Assembly (NCBI GenBank): GCA_023402845.1
Contig: JAEYFP010000016.1
Span: forward strand, 186,001-250,000
Length of the DNA stretch: 64,000 nucleotides
Source: Bacillota bacterium
GTDB lineage: Bacteria > Bacillota > Clostridia > Lachnospirales > Lachnospiraceae
Reading direction: 5' to 3'
Shown: positions 31,502-39,435 of the stretch, one piece after another
How the letters are laid out: each line of letters starts with the position of its first letter
Numbering within the stretch: position 1 is the stretch's first letter
Made by a program: the position numbers and the translations under genes
Notes under the pieces: model-generated
Database searches by the model: none
What the model saw: the letters and a program-made list of their open reading frames with translations, nothing else
Told to the model about the DNA's origin: nothing

Positions 31502-34456
31502 TTATTTTGTTATGAAATCTTTTTCCCGAAGAATAATATAATCCTCCTCATCATAACGTTTTGCAAATAATACATCCATAAAATGAGACATATTTTTTTT
31601 ATCCACATGCTTAATTGCCGTATCAATAATTTCCTTTACTTCGTCGACGGATACGATATGGTCGAGTGCCTGCAGTTCCCCGATCCGTGTATACAGCGCA
31701 AGCACGCCCATCTCATCGATGCTGTATTCCTGCTCTTTCGCATATCCTCTTCCGTAAGCCACAAGGTCATCATTTGTATATTCTGCGATGTCAATTCTCG
31801 CATTAAACACGCCCTTCATCAGCTTTGACGCGTTAAGAAGCGGCTGCACCGTATCCTTTGTTCCCTCCAGTACAACAAGCACCGGCTCTGTCTCCTCGGA
31901 AAGCGCCTCCGCAATCAGCTTCATGGAATCCTTTGTCAAACCGCCTGCATTTTCGACAATCAATGCGCCGTTCTGCAACTTTTTAATCGTCATCTGAATA
32001 TTTTTCTTATTCAGTGCCTCACCGGAAATCTTTGCAACCTTTCCCGAGAAATTGGAATCCATGATCTGGATCGCCTTCACAATATCAATCGCAAGGCCTT
32101 TTCTGCCCGACAGATCGGAGCCCATTACGATGACGTTCCCTTTATCGGCATTCATGCTCATATCATCCATAACATCTACGATTTGTGCCTTTAATACTTC
32201 TATGCCTTCAAAGCGGGCAAATATTCTCTGCTCCTCCTCATCAAATTCCCGTCTGCTCTTGGGTGCTTCCTCAAGCGTCATATAGCTCGGATGATTGGAT
32301 TTTTTCTTTTTATTTTCTTTTAAGGATTCCTCAATATCCTCGGGATCCTCTTCTGCATCCTCCGGCTCAATTCCCGCCTCATAGCTGGCCTGCGCGATCG
32401 CATCCAGCGGGAGATCTGTTGTTTTGATAATATCGTCCAGCTCCTCCGGCTGTTCAATATCCTCCAGTTCTTCTACCTCCCCATAATCTTCTGCCTCATA
32501 AAGATATTCCGGCGTAACGGGAAACTGCGGCAAAATCGTCTCTTCCGGATATTCCTCACGGCCTTCATTATTATCCGCTGCCTGCTGCAATGGCGGCTCC
32601 TGCACGAAAACCGGCGCTTCCTGAACTTCCGCTATCGGCGCAGTTTTTATCGGTTCCTCCTGTATTTGTGTCTCATCCTGTTCTCTGATTCTCGCAAGAT
32701 TTCCGCCATACTCCTCCTCCAGCGTCAGTATTCTGCCGGAAGGCAGCGTACCGGGGATTGCCATCGTTACTTTGGATTTTGTAATCGGAACCTTTACAAC
32801 AGAAGGCATTGGCAAACCGGCGGAAGCCTTTTCTTCCTCCTGTTCGTCCCCGATGTCATCCATGCCGAATACGGAATCATCAATCAACACCGGCCTTGGG
32901 GCGGGGGCTTCCGGCACGGGAGACGGTTCCCTGACAGGATTCTCCGGCTCCTTGGGAAGCTGAATTCCCGGAATGACGCCGATAAGCTGAGACATAATAT
33001 CATTTGTCTGTTCCAGTGATCTCCTCTTGACCTCCGTCAGACGTTTCTGTTCATTTTCCCTTTTCTTTTCTTCCCAACCCTTTAAAACATCTTCCAGATT
33101 AATCTGGCCGGTGATCTGCTTTTCAACCATGTCTGTATCAGGAAGGCTTAGTGAAATCTGACCATCGTATTCCTGCGAAAGCATGGAGTCATATTTTTTG
33201 CCTGCTGTTCGCGGAGCTTCCTCTTCCGGCTTTGAAGTACCGGTTTGCTGCTCGTTTACCGGTTGGGACACCTCCGTTACAGGCGGTTCATACAGTTCCT
33301 GCGGCTCCTCGACGGAAAGTTCATACATTTGCTGCGCCTGCACAGACTGATCATAACCTTGCCGATCATATACCTGTTGTTCATGCATCTGTTGTTCATG
33401 CATCTGTTGTTCGTATACCTGCTGGCTATATATTTGCGGCTCATACACAGGCTGGGATTCTTCTGTGACGGGAGGTTCATACAGTTCCTCGGCAGCCTGA
33501 TCATATGCCTGTGGCTCATAACCCGGCTGCTCATACGTTTGAGGCTCATACACAGGCTGGTCATACATCGGCTGGCTGTACTCCGGCTGTGGCTGCTGTT
33601 CATATATCTGCTGATAGTCCTGCCCTGCCTGCGCCGGCTCATACAGATTTTCGCCTTGCCCATAATATGGCGCCTGCGCATTCGCATCTTCATTTATCAG
33701 GAATTCCTCCATGCTCTTGGCAAGCTCTTCCTGTAAATTCATCGTACTGAATTTTCCTGTGTTGACAGGCTGTACCTGGATATGCTCCGAACCGTAGTTT
33801 TGTTCCTGAGACATCGATTCCGGCATTTGTATCAAAGATGCGCTTTCCTGTTGGCCTTCATACTTTATCTTCTGATCGGTTGAAAGTCCCGTGTGTTCCA
33901 TTTTCAGTTCCATGGCCTTGTTGACATATCTGCCTTCTCCAAACCATAGAATCAACTCGTCACATTCCGCAATACAATTGGTTTCCTGTCCTGTCTTATG
34001 ATAAAGATACGCTAATTCATATGCCCATTTTTCCCGATAATCCCTCTTTTTAAACTCTTTAAGCACTTCAATTCTTTCTTCCAAAGATACATCCTGTACC
34101 TCATATATTTTATACAGCAGAATATAACTGCCGGTATCTCCCGGAGCAACCTGTACAAATTCCTTATAATACTCTACTGCCTGAAGAATATCCTCCATTT
34201 TAACAGCAAGCTCGCAAAGTGCATAAACGATCATCCGTCCGTTTGGATAACGTTCATAAGCCAGGAGTAAAATATCCCGGCTTTCTTCATATCTTTTATT
34301 TATTTTATATATCTCACTGACTGTACAAAGCATCGAAACACTTTTTACCCTGCGCCAATCAATGGTATCTGCGACATCCATCGCTTCCGTATATTTTCTC
34401 TCGGAAAGCAGCGATTTAATCTGATCGGCACAAACCTGGTATTCATATTTGTCCAA
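31502..34456 (-). CDS. TPR protein with Tyr/Gln/Pro repeats and degenerate AAA domain
   Basis: The product has 984 residues. Residues 1-190 are helical TPR-like repeats (YPNGRMIVYALCELAVKMEDILQAVEYY). Residues about 284-405 are low-complexity repeats with YEPQ, YEQQ and MHEQQ units and a longer unit (YEPPVTEESQPVYEPQ) present twice. A mixed charged linker follows. Residues about 750-950 resemble a CbxX/SpoVK-type AAA domain, but the Walker A position reads VMGSDLSGRKGLA and the Walker B is replaced by GALIVENAGG, so ATP hydrolysis is unlikely. No signal or membrane segment is visible. A consensus promoter precedes it. Role unknown; a scaffold or assembly function fits the layout. Confidence 0.8.
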   Translation of the reverse strand: MDKYEYQVCADQIKSLLSERKYTEAMDVADTIDWRRVKSVSMLCTVSEIYKINKRYEESRDILLLAYERYPNGRMIVYALCELAVKMEDILQAVEYYKEFVQVAPGDTGSYILLYKIYEVQDVSLEERIEVLKEFKKRDYREKWAYELAYLYHKTGQETNCIAECDELILWFGEGRYVNKAMELKMEHTGLSTDQKIKYEGQQESASLIQMPESMSQEQNYGSEHIQVQPVNTGKFSTMNLQEELAKSMEEFLINEDANAQAPYYGQGENLYEPAQAGQDYQQIYEQQPQPEYSQPMYDQPVYEPQTYEQPGYEPQAYDQAAEELYEPPVTEESQPVYEPQIYSQQVYEQQMHEQQMHEQQVYDRQGYDQSVQAQQMYELSVEEPQELYEPPVTEVSQPVNEQQTGTSKPEEEAPRTAGKKYDSMLSQEYDGQISLSLPDTDMVEKQITGQINLEDVLKGWEEKKRENEQKRLTEVKRRSLEQTNDIMSQLIGVIPGIQLPKEPENPVREPSPVPEAPAPRPVLIDDSVFGMDDIGDEQEEEKASAGLPMPSVVKVPITKSKVTMAIPGTLPSGRILTLEEEYGGNLARIREQDETQIQEEPIKTAPIAEVQEAPVFVQEPPLQQAADNNEGREEYPEETILPQFPVTPEYLYEAEDYGEVEELEDIEQPEELDDIIKTTDLPLDAIAQASYEAGIEPEDAEEDPEDIEESLKENKKKKSNHPSYMTLEEAPKSRREFDEEEQRIFARFEGIEVLKAQIVDVMDDMSMNADKGNVIVMGSDLSGRKGLAIDIVKAIQIMDSNFSGKVAKISGEALNKKNIQMTIKKLQNGALIVENAGGLTKDSMKLIAEALSEETEPVLVVLEGTKDTVQPLLNASKLMKGVFNARIDIAEYTNDDLVAYGRGYAKEQEYSIDEMGVLALYTRIGELQALDHIVSVDEVKEIIDTAIKHVDKKNMSHFMDVLFAKRYDEEDYIILREKDFITK
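33240..33606 (-). repeat. Coding repeats in the 984-residue protein
   Basis: Imperfect in-frame 12- to 18-base units encode YEPQ/YEQQ/MHEQQ peptides; the most regular stretch is a 15-base unit repeated around 33378-33416. The longer unit YEPPVTExSQPV occurs twice, about 66 codons apart. Such arrays change length by slippage or recombination. Confidence 0.7.
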
Positions 34457-34560
34457 TTAACTTTCACCTCATGCTTTTATCAATGATTTATTAAATAATT
34501 TTTGGATATTTTTCAACTTTTTTCTAACAAAAAACAACAATATCTGTACATTTCTAACTA

Positions 34561-34589
34561 AGTTTACCATAGGTCTAGTATATTGTCAA
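34561..34589 (-). promoter_or_regulatory. Sigma-A promoter of the 984-residue protein (and glgB)
   Basis: On the minus strand TTGACA (34584-34589), 17-base spacer, TAAACT (34561-34566), about 105 bp before the start codon. The long leader holds no obvious structure. Confidence 0.7.
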
Positions 34590-34611
34590 AAAATATTCGG
34601 CTTAAAGACAC

Positions 34612-34648
34612 ATAAAAACAGCCGTTTTGACAGATGTCAAAACGGCTG
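34612..34648 (-). terminator. Strong terminator of the candidate small RNA
   Basis: AGCCGTTTTGACA (34620-34632) and TGTCAAAACGGCT (34635-34647) form a perfect 13-bp stem with a two-base gap. On the minus strand it runs into GTTTTTATG. No protein-coding gene ends directly upstream, which points to a non-coding transcript. Confidence 0.8.
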
Positions 34649-34836
34649 CTAATCACTTATCGTTCCCACGGGACTCTCCTCCTTCCTTTCCCGACTTATT
34701 TATGTAATCAATCTCCTGCTTTCTTTCAAACAAAAGTGAACTTCGCCAATTTCACGATCAAATGCTTCGGCAGCATAGTTATCGGAGTCTTCATGAGGTT
34801 CCATTATCATTATAAAAAGCAGGTTCCTGATTGATA
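34620..34836 (-). ncRNA. Candidate small RNA of about 220 bases
   Basis: A perfect consensus promoter (34842-34870) and a strong terminator (34612-34648) frame a transcript of about 220 bases between rsmA and the TPR gene. It holds several local hairpins, such as ATGCT/AGCAT around 34762-34776 and GGGA/TCCC near the 3' part. The only ORF with a start (34700-34804, 34 codons) lacks a ribosome site. The size would suit a 6S-like or regulatory RNA; I see no signature of SRP RNA, tmRNA, RNase P or a T-box. Confidence 0.6.
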
Positions 34837-34841
34837 ATTGT

Positions 34842-34870
34842 ATTATAGCATCAGCCCGTCCCCTTGTCAA
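34842..34870 (-). promoter_or_regulatory. Perfect sigma-A promoter of the candidate small RNA
   Basis: TTGACA (34865-34870), spacer of exactly 17 bases, TATAAT (34842-34847), read on the minus strand. It is the best match to the consensus in the whole window. It lies 90 bp past the rsmA stop. Confidence 0.85.
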
Positions 34871-34958
34871 TGAGTTTACAGTTTATTTATTAAATTTATT
34901 TATTATTTATAGTTTATTTTGGATATATTGATTAATTTTTTTAAATTAATTGTATTAT

Positions 34959-35834
34959 TTATGCAATTTCATCAATTTGTATCATCAGATTGCTGAACTC
35001 TGCAAACTGTTCCAACGTCAGCGCCTCACCCCGAATATTCTCAGAAATACCCATTTTTTCAAGTGCCCTCAGTATCTGTTCCTTTTCAAATGACAGCTCA
35101 GAAGAATTATAAAGGCTGTTTACAAACATTTTCCTTCTTTGATTAAAGGAAGCCCTGATAATACGAAACAGAAGTCCTTCATCCTCCACCTGCACCACCG
35201 GCTTTTCATATTTACTCAGACGGATTACCGCGGACCCCACCTTTGGACGCGGAATAAAGCAATTGGGTGATACCAGCGTGACAATCTGCGGCTTCGCATA
35301 GTACTGCACCGCCAGAGAAAGCGCCCCGTAATCCTTAGTTCCCGGGCCTACCTGCATACGGTCAGCCACCTCCTTCTGCACCATGACCGTAATACTCAAA
35401 ACAGGCACATGCGCTTCAAACAACCACATAATAATCGGCGTCGTTATATAATAAGGAAGATTGGCAACAATCTTAACCGGCTTTCCTTCATTTTTCTCCT
35501 CAATTAATTTTATGAGGTCAATTTTTAAAATATCCGCATTAATGACAGAAACATTATCGTAGTCTGCAAGCGTTTCTTCCAGTATCGGAATAAGCGCCCT
35601 GTCGATCTCGATCGCAGTAACACCTTTTGCGTTTTCGCATAGATATTGTGTCATCGTACCGATTCCTGGACCAATTTCAATGACATAATCTTCCTTTGTA
35701 ATTTCTGCCGCCTCAATAATTTTATTAAGTACATGTGTATCAATCAAAAAGTTCTGTCCGTATTTTTTCTGGAAAACAAATTGATATTTCTGTAAAATTG
35801 CCGTTGTATTTGTCGGGTTACCCAATGATGTCAT
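34959..35834 (-). CDS. rsmA: 16S rRNA dimethyladenosine transferase
   Basis: The product has 291 residues with AGGAG before its ATG. It carries KKYGQNFLIDTHVL, VIEIGPGIGTMTQYL (SAM site), ITAIEIDR-type ribose binding and ANLPYYITTPIIMWL, the catalytic NLPY motif of KsgA/RsmA. It dimethylates two adenines near the 3' end of 16S rRNA during ribosome assembly. It lies 40 bp behind tatD, a common pairing in Firmicutes. Confidence 0.97.
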   Translation of the reverse strand: MTSLGNPTNTTAILQKYQFVFQKKYGQNFLIDTHVLNKIIEAAEITKEDYVIEIGPGIGTMTQYLCENAKGVTAIEIDRALIPILEETLADYDNVSVINADILKIDLIKLIEEKNEGKPVKIVANLPYYITTPIIMWLFEAHVPVLSITVMVQKEVADRMQVGPGTKDYGALSLAVQYYAKPQIVTLVSPNCFIPRPKVGSAVIRLSKYEKPVVQVEDEGLLFRIIRASFNQRRKMFVNSLYNSSELSFEKEQILRALEKMGISENIRGEALTLEQFAEFSNLMIQIDEIA

Positions 35835-35874
35835 GTTTTTTCTCCTGATGCTTTCTGTTTTTTCAAAGATTCTC

Positions 35875-36645
35875 TCATTCGCTGATCCGGTACATCCTTT
35901 TTGCGTTTTCCATCGTGGCGCTTTCGATTTCTTCCGAGGAAAGACCCTTGAGCCTTGCCATCTCTTCTATTATATATGGAATATTCAGCGAGGAATTTCT
36001 CTTTCCCCTATTTGGTGCCGGCGCAAGATACGGGCTGTCCGTCTCCAGCAAAATCCTGTCAAGCGGGAGCATGCCGGTTACCTCCTTTATCTTTTTTGCG
36101 TTTTGGAATGTCAGAACTCCGCCTATCCCAATATAAAATCCCATTTTTAAATATTCTTCCGCAATTTCCGGTCCATAGGAAAAACAATGAATTACGCCCC
36201 CGATTTCCTCCGCGTGCTGCTCCTTCATAATCTCCAGCGTATCCTTTGCGGCATCTCTGCTGTGTATGATAACCGGAAGCCCTTTTTCTTTTGCAAGCGC
36301 CAGCTGCCGAATAAACCATTTTTTCTGGATATCTCTGTCAGGCTCGTCCCAGTAATAGTCCAAGCCGATTTCTCCGATCGCCACAATTTTCTTTTCCTGA
36401 CTTTTCTCACCTAGCCAAACAATATCCTTTTCTGTCAGCTTACCCGTATCGCTTGGATGGATGCCTAACGCTCCATACAGAAACGCATGGCTCTTTGTCA
36501 ACTCCAGCGTCTTTCTGCAGCTTTCTAAATCGGAGGAGACATTTACCGCATAAGAAATCCCGTTTTTTTGAAGCTGTGCAAGCAACTCCTCCCTGTCCTC
36601 GTCAAATGCCTGATCATCATAATGTGCGTGCGTTTCAAATATCAT
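35875..36645 (-). CDS. tatD: TatD family metal-dependent hydrolase
   Basis: The product has 256 residues from the ATG at 36645 (GAGGG upstream). Metal ligands are in ETHAHYDDQAF, IGEIGLDYYWD, LPVIIHSRDA, GGVIHCFSYG and LLETDSPYLAP, all in the usual order. TatD enzymes are magnesium-dependent nucleases/hydrolases of the amidohydrolase superfamily. Tandem with rsmA is normal; the usual metG in front is absent here, replaced by a tRNA-Lys on the other strand. Confidence 0.95.
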   Translation of the reverse strand: MIFETHAHYDDQAFDEDREELLAQLQKNGISYAVNVSSDLESCRKTLELTKSHAFLYGALGIHPSDTGKLTEKDIVWLGEKSQEKKIVAIGEIGLDYYWDEPDRDIQKKWFIRQLALAKEKGLPVIIHSRDAAKDTLEIMKEQHAEEIGGVIHCFSYGPEIAEEYLKMGFYIGIGGVLTFQNAKKIKEVTGMLPLDRILLETDSPYLAPAPNRGKRNSSLNIPYIIEEMARLKGLSSEEIESATMENAKRMYRISE

Positions 36646-36688
36646 TTTATTCCCTCTTTTTTTATTATAAACATTTTTCAAAAAATGC

Positions 36689-36717
36689 TTGCATTTCTAA
36701 AAAGTATATAATATAAT
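36689..36717 (+). promoter_or_regulatory. Promoter of tRNA-Lys
   Basis: TTGCAT (36689-36694), spacer of 17 bases, TATAAT (36712-36717), 20 bp before the mature tRNA 5' end. Confidence 0.75.
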
Positions 36718-36737
36718 AGTCCTTGCGTTACCAATAA

Positions 36738-36810
36738 GCGCGACTAGCTCAGTTGGTAGAGCACCTGACTCTTAATCAGGGTGTCCAGGGTTCGAACCCC
36801 TGGTCGCGCA
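36738..36810 (+). tRNA. tRNA-Lys (anticodon CTT)
   Basis: A 73-base cloverleaf: acceptor GCGCGAC pairs with GTCGCGC, D arm AGCTCAGTTGGTAGAGC, anticodon stem CCTGA/TCAGG around loop CTCTTAA with anticodon CTT, T arm CAGGGTTCGAACCCCTG, discriminator A. CCA is not encoded. It reads lysine codon AAG. It stands alone with its own promoter and terminator. Confidence 0.97.
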
Positions 36811-36814
36811 TTGT

Positions 36815-36864
36815 AAAGTGCTGATTTTGTGGACGTATGTGCCATGGGGTCGGTGCTTTTTTTT
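36815..36864 (+). terminator. Terminator after tRNA-Lys
   Basis: AAAGTGCTGA (36815-36824) pairs with TCGGTGCTTT (36850-36859), using three wobble pairs, and is followed by a run of T through 36864. It also shields the convergent HD gene. Confidence 0.6.
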
Positions 36865-36903
36865 GTTACATAGAATATTTCCATAGAATTGATCTCAAAT
36901 CCT

Positions 36904-37491
36904 TCACAAACTTCCTTCCGAAGAAGAAACCTTACTCCCTGCGATCTTTTCCTTTGTATCCTCTTTCATCAGCGTCCGCAGCTCCTCAAGGAATGGAAAG
37001 CCTTTGACCTCCTCCGTGGCAGCAACCATCTGAAGCTCATACTCAAGGGGAATCCATGTACTAATATCACTTTCATTATGGGAAATCACCGCCTCCAGCT
37101 TGTCAAGTGCCTTATAAAACCGCGCTTCTTTCGTCTTAAGCTCCTCCATCTCCGCAAAAAGTGCACTCAGCTCTGCGTAAGCTCCTTCGGGCAGCATCCG
37201 GAGCAAACCGTCGACCGCCTGCTTTTCCACTTCTTCATGTTCCGCAGTCTTATCAAAGGAAGGGATATCCCCGGTAACCGCCTCGCCCCAGTCATGAATC
37301 AGGCACATCCGAATCACCTTATTCATATCAAGCTCCGGGAACTCCTGATCCAAAAGCATCGCCATCGTCGCAATTCTCCATGTATGCGCCGCAACGACCT
37401 CATGAACACCATCCGCGGTATAACTGTGACGAGTATTGGATTTCAGTTTTTCTATTTTTCCTAAAAAATCCAAAAACTGTCTTGTCTCCAT
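36904..37491 (-). CDS. HD-domain phosphohydrolase (YfbR-like nucleotidase)
   Basis: The product has 195 residues from the ATG at 37491, which follows AAAGGAG; the frame is open far upstream but without a start site. The HD motif is spread over VAAHTWRIATMAMLL, CLIHDWGEAVTGDIP and a late DKLEAVISHNES, as in YfbR 5'-deoxynucleotidases and relatives. It likely removes phosphate from nucleoside monophosphates. Divergent to the Mo operon starting at 37727 and convergent to the tRNA-Lys. Confidence 0.88.
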   Translation of the reverse strand: METRQFLDFLGKIEKLKSNTRHSYTADGVHEVVAAHTWRIATMAMLLDQEFPELDMNKVIRMCLIHDWGEAVTGDIPSFDKTAEHEEVEKQAVDGLLRMLPEGAYAELSALFAEMEELKTKEARFYKALDKLEAVISHNESDISTWIPLEYELQMVAATEEVKGFPFLEELRTLMKEDTKEKIAGSKVSSSEGSL

Positions 37492-37639
37492 AAAAATTTT
37501 CTCCTTTCCGAAAAATCCCGTTACACTATTCAAAGTATAAAGCAGTTTTCTCAGAAAGGCAATTCCTTCTGCAGAAAAAAATGGGCTTCGCTCACTCCCG
37601 TGATTTAATACTTTGGCAGCACGGTATTTGATACTGCAA

Positions 37640-37668
37640 TTGACACATTCAAAAAAATTGTGCATAAT
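37640..37668 (+). promoter_or_regulatory. Promoter of the molybdenum hydroxylase operon
   Basis: TTGACA (37640-37645), 17-base spacer, CATAAT (37663-37668), about 58 bp before the MobA/ModE fusion gene. If the fusion is a regulator, this would be its likely target. Confidence 0.7.
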
Positions 37669-37726
37669 AAACCAAAATAAAGTGACAGGCAAACTTGTTT
37701 TATCGGTGGTTACAGAGGAATATGAT

Positions 37727-38653
37727 ATGAAAATAAGCAAATTTGGAGGCCTGATTGCCGCCGCCAGTAAAAAAGCAGCATTGCCGATGCTTCGGATCGG
37801 AGCAATTCCGGTTATCAAACGGATTGTAATTTCTTTTCAGCAGGCCGGTATTTTTCCAATTGTAATTATTACCGGTGCCGATGAAGATGAAGTCAAATAT
37901 CAATTGAGCAGTTACGGGGTTATTTTTATTGCAAATGAGCAGCCGGAATATCCGCAGCTTCTGGATTCCGTAAAAATCGGTTTGCAGTATTTGTCCGGCA
38001 AATGCGATCGGATCGCTTTTACTCCTGTAAATATTCCCATGTTTATGCCGGATACACTCATCAGATTAATAAATATGGAGGGAGATATCGTAACCCCCTC
38101 TTACCACGGACAAGGCGGGCATCCGGTTATGATTTCTAACTCCGTAATCCCTGACATCCTGGCATACGAGGGTGAAGATGGCCTGCGCGGGTTAATCCAA
38201 TCGCTGAAGGAGAAAAGAAAATGGCTTCCTGTAGAGGATAAAGGAATTTTGACCAGCGTGCATAACGAGGAGCAGCTCCGGTCAAGGCTGTCCGAGCATA
38301 ATCATGCAATTCTCCATCCGGTTGTACACATCAGTATCGAACGGGAAACATCTTTTTTTAATGCCCGGCTGAAATTACTGCTGTTTTTGATTTCAGATAC
38401 CCACAATATGCGAAAAGCTTGCGGCGCAATGTCATTATCCTACGGAAAAGCCTGGGACATGATTAACCGTCTGGAGGTGGAACTGGGGTATCCTGTCGTA
38501 GAGCGCAGGCAAGGAGGAAGACATGGCGGCAACACCGTTTTAACAGAACGGGGAACTGCATTTCTGCTGGCTTATCAAAATTTTGAGGAGGAAGTATTCC
38601 ATTTTACACATAACCGTTTTCAGGAATCTTTCTTGAAAACGAAAATTCTATAG
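37727..38653 (+). CDS. MobA-like nucleotidyltransferase fused to ModE-type HTH
   Basis: The product has 308 residues from the ATG at 37727 (GAGGAAT upstream). Residues 1-195 resemble MobA/MocA NTP transferases, but the nucleotide loop that should read 'LAGG.s.RMG..K' is GGLIAAASKKAALPML, and the metal site reads FTPVNIPMF instead of 'PgDmP', so catalysis is doubtful. Residues 200-308 are a ModE/LysR-type winged helix: NMRKACGAMSLSYGKAWDMINRLE and VVERRQGGRHGGNTVLTERG. It heads the operon of Mo hydroxylases and their maturation factor, so a molybdate- or cofactor-sensing regulator is the best guess. Confidence 0.82.
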   Translation: MKISKFGGLIAAASKKAALPMLRIGAIPVIKRIVISFQQAGIFPIVIITGADEDEVKYQLSSYGVIFIANEQPEYPQLLDSVKIGLQYLSGKCDRIAFTPVNIPMFMPDTLIRLINMEGDIVTPSYHGQGGHPVMISNSVIPDILAYEGEDGLRGLIQSLKEKRKWLPVEDKGILTSVHNEEQLRSRLSEHNHAILHPVVHISIERETSFFNARLKLLLFLISDTHNMRKACGAMSLSYGKAWDMINRLEVELGYPVVERRQGGRHGGNTVLTERGTAFLLAYQNFEEEVFHFTHNRFQESFLKTKIL

Positions 38654-38789
38654 AGTATTTTTTATTTTTATTTTTCAAGTTCTTTTTGGAAAGAAGTTGC
38701 AAGGCACAAGCCGTTCATTGCATAATGGAGATAATAAACTCTCAATAAAGAACTGGGAAATTGCTTTCAGATGGAGAGGAGGCGACTTT

Positions 38790-39413
38790 TTGTACTCTAA
38801 CCAACAGTCTATTTACGGTCTGATCCTTGCGGCAGGAATTTCCTCCCGTATGGGAGACTTTAAGCCTTTAATGCCACTTTTGGGAAAAACGATTATTGAA
38901 AATACTGTCGGCAGTGTTCTGGACGGCGGTGCCCGAGCTGCAGTAGTTGTGACGGGATATCGCTCTACAGAGGTGGAGACTGTTTTGCGTCGCCGTTATG
39001 AAAATCAGGTTATTTTTATTCGCAATCCCGATTTTGCAGAGACAGATATGCTGCATTCCATCCAGATCGGCTGTACCTTCCTGCCTCCCTGTGACGCATT
39101 CTTTTTGCTGCCGGGTGATATGCCCGCAGTCCGCCGGACCACTTTCCAAAAGCTGTTGGATGCAAGACATGCCGACTCACCCAAATTGATATTTCCGACA
39201 CTGCGCGGATATCGAAAGCATCCGCCTCTGGTGGATGCTTCTTTGATTCCTGATATCATTGCTTTCCGGGGAAACGGAGGACTGCGCCAGTTATGGGGGC
39301 AGTACGAAAATCTGATTACTACTGTTCCGGTGGATGATGAGGGTGTCTGGGTGGATCTGGACACGCAAAAGGATTACCGGTTGTGCAAACAAACTTATGA
39401 ATCTGAAAAATAA
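38790..39413 (+). CDS. MocA/YgfJ-like molybdenum cofactor cytidylyltransferase
   Basis: The product has 207 residues starting with TTG at 38790, directly behind GAGGAGG; upstream frame has no site. The N-terminus LILAAGISSRMGDFKPLMPL is a complete nucleotidyltransferase loop, with LLPGDMPAVRRTTF as metal site and HPPLVDASLIPDI as product loop. MocA proteins add CMP to molybdopterin to make the cytosine dinucleotide used by xanthine dehydrogenase-family enzymes. It lies 22 bp before the first hydroxylase gene. Confidence 0.88.
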   Translation: MYSNQQSIYGLILAAGISSRMGDFKPLMPLLGKTIIENTVGSVLDGGARAAVVVTGYRSTEVETVLRRRYENQVIFIRNPDFAETDMLHSIQIGCTFLPPCDAFFLLPGDMPAVRRTTFQKLLDARHADSPKLIFPTLRGYRKHPPLVDASLIPDIIAFRGNGGLRQLWGQYENLITTVPVDDEGVWVDLDTQKDYRLCKQTYESEK

Positions 39414-39435
39414 ATTAGGAGGTTATGATTGAGCT

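Noticed and set aside
33240..33620. Short regular repeats that could suggest a CRISPR array or minisatellite
   Set aside because: The units are in frame, imperfect and encode Tyr/Gln-rich peptides; there are no unique spacers of constant length.
36889..37464. Plus-strand frame of 191 codons opposite the HD phosphohydrolase
   Set aside because: The HD motifs are on the minus strand and the plus-strand frame has no ribosome site or recognisable domain.
37492..37726. Possible molybdenum cofactor riboswitch ahead of the hydroxylase operon
   Set aside because: The leader after the promoter is only about 50 bases and shows no multi-stem structure, so there is no room for one.
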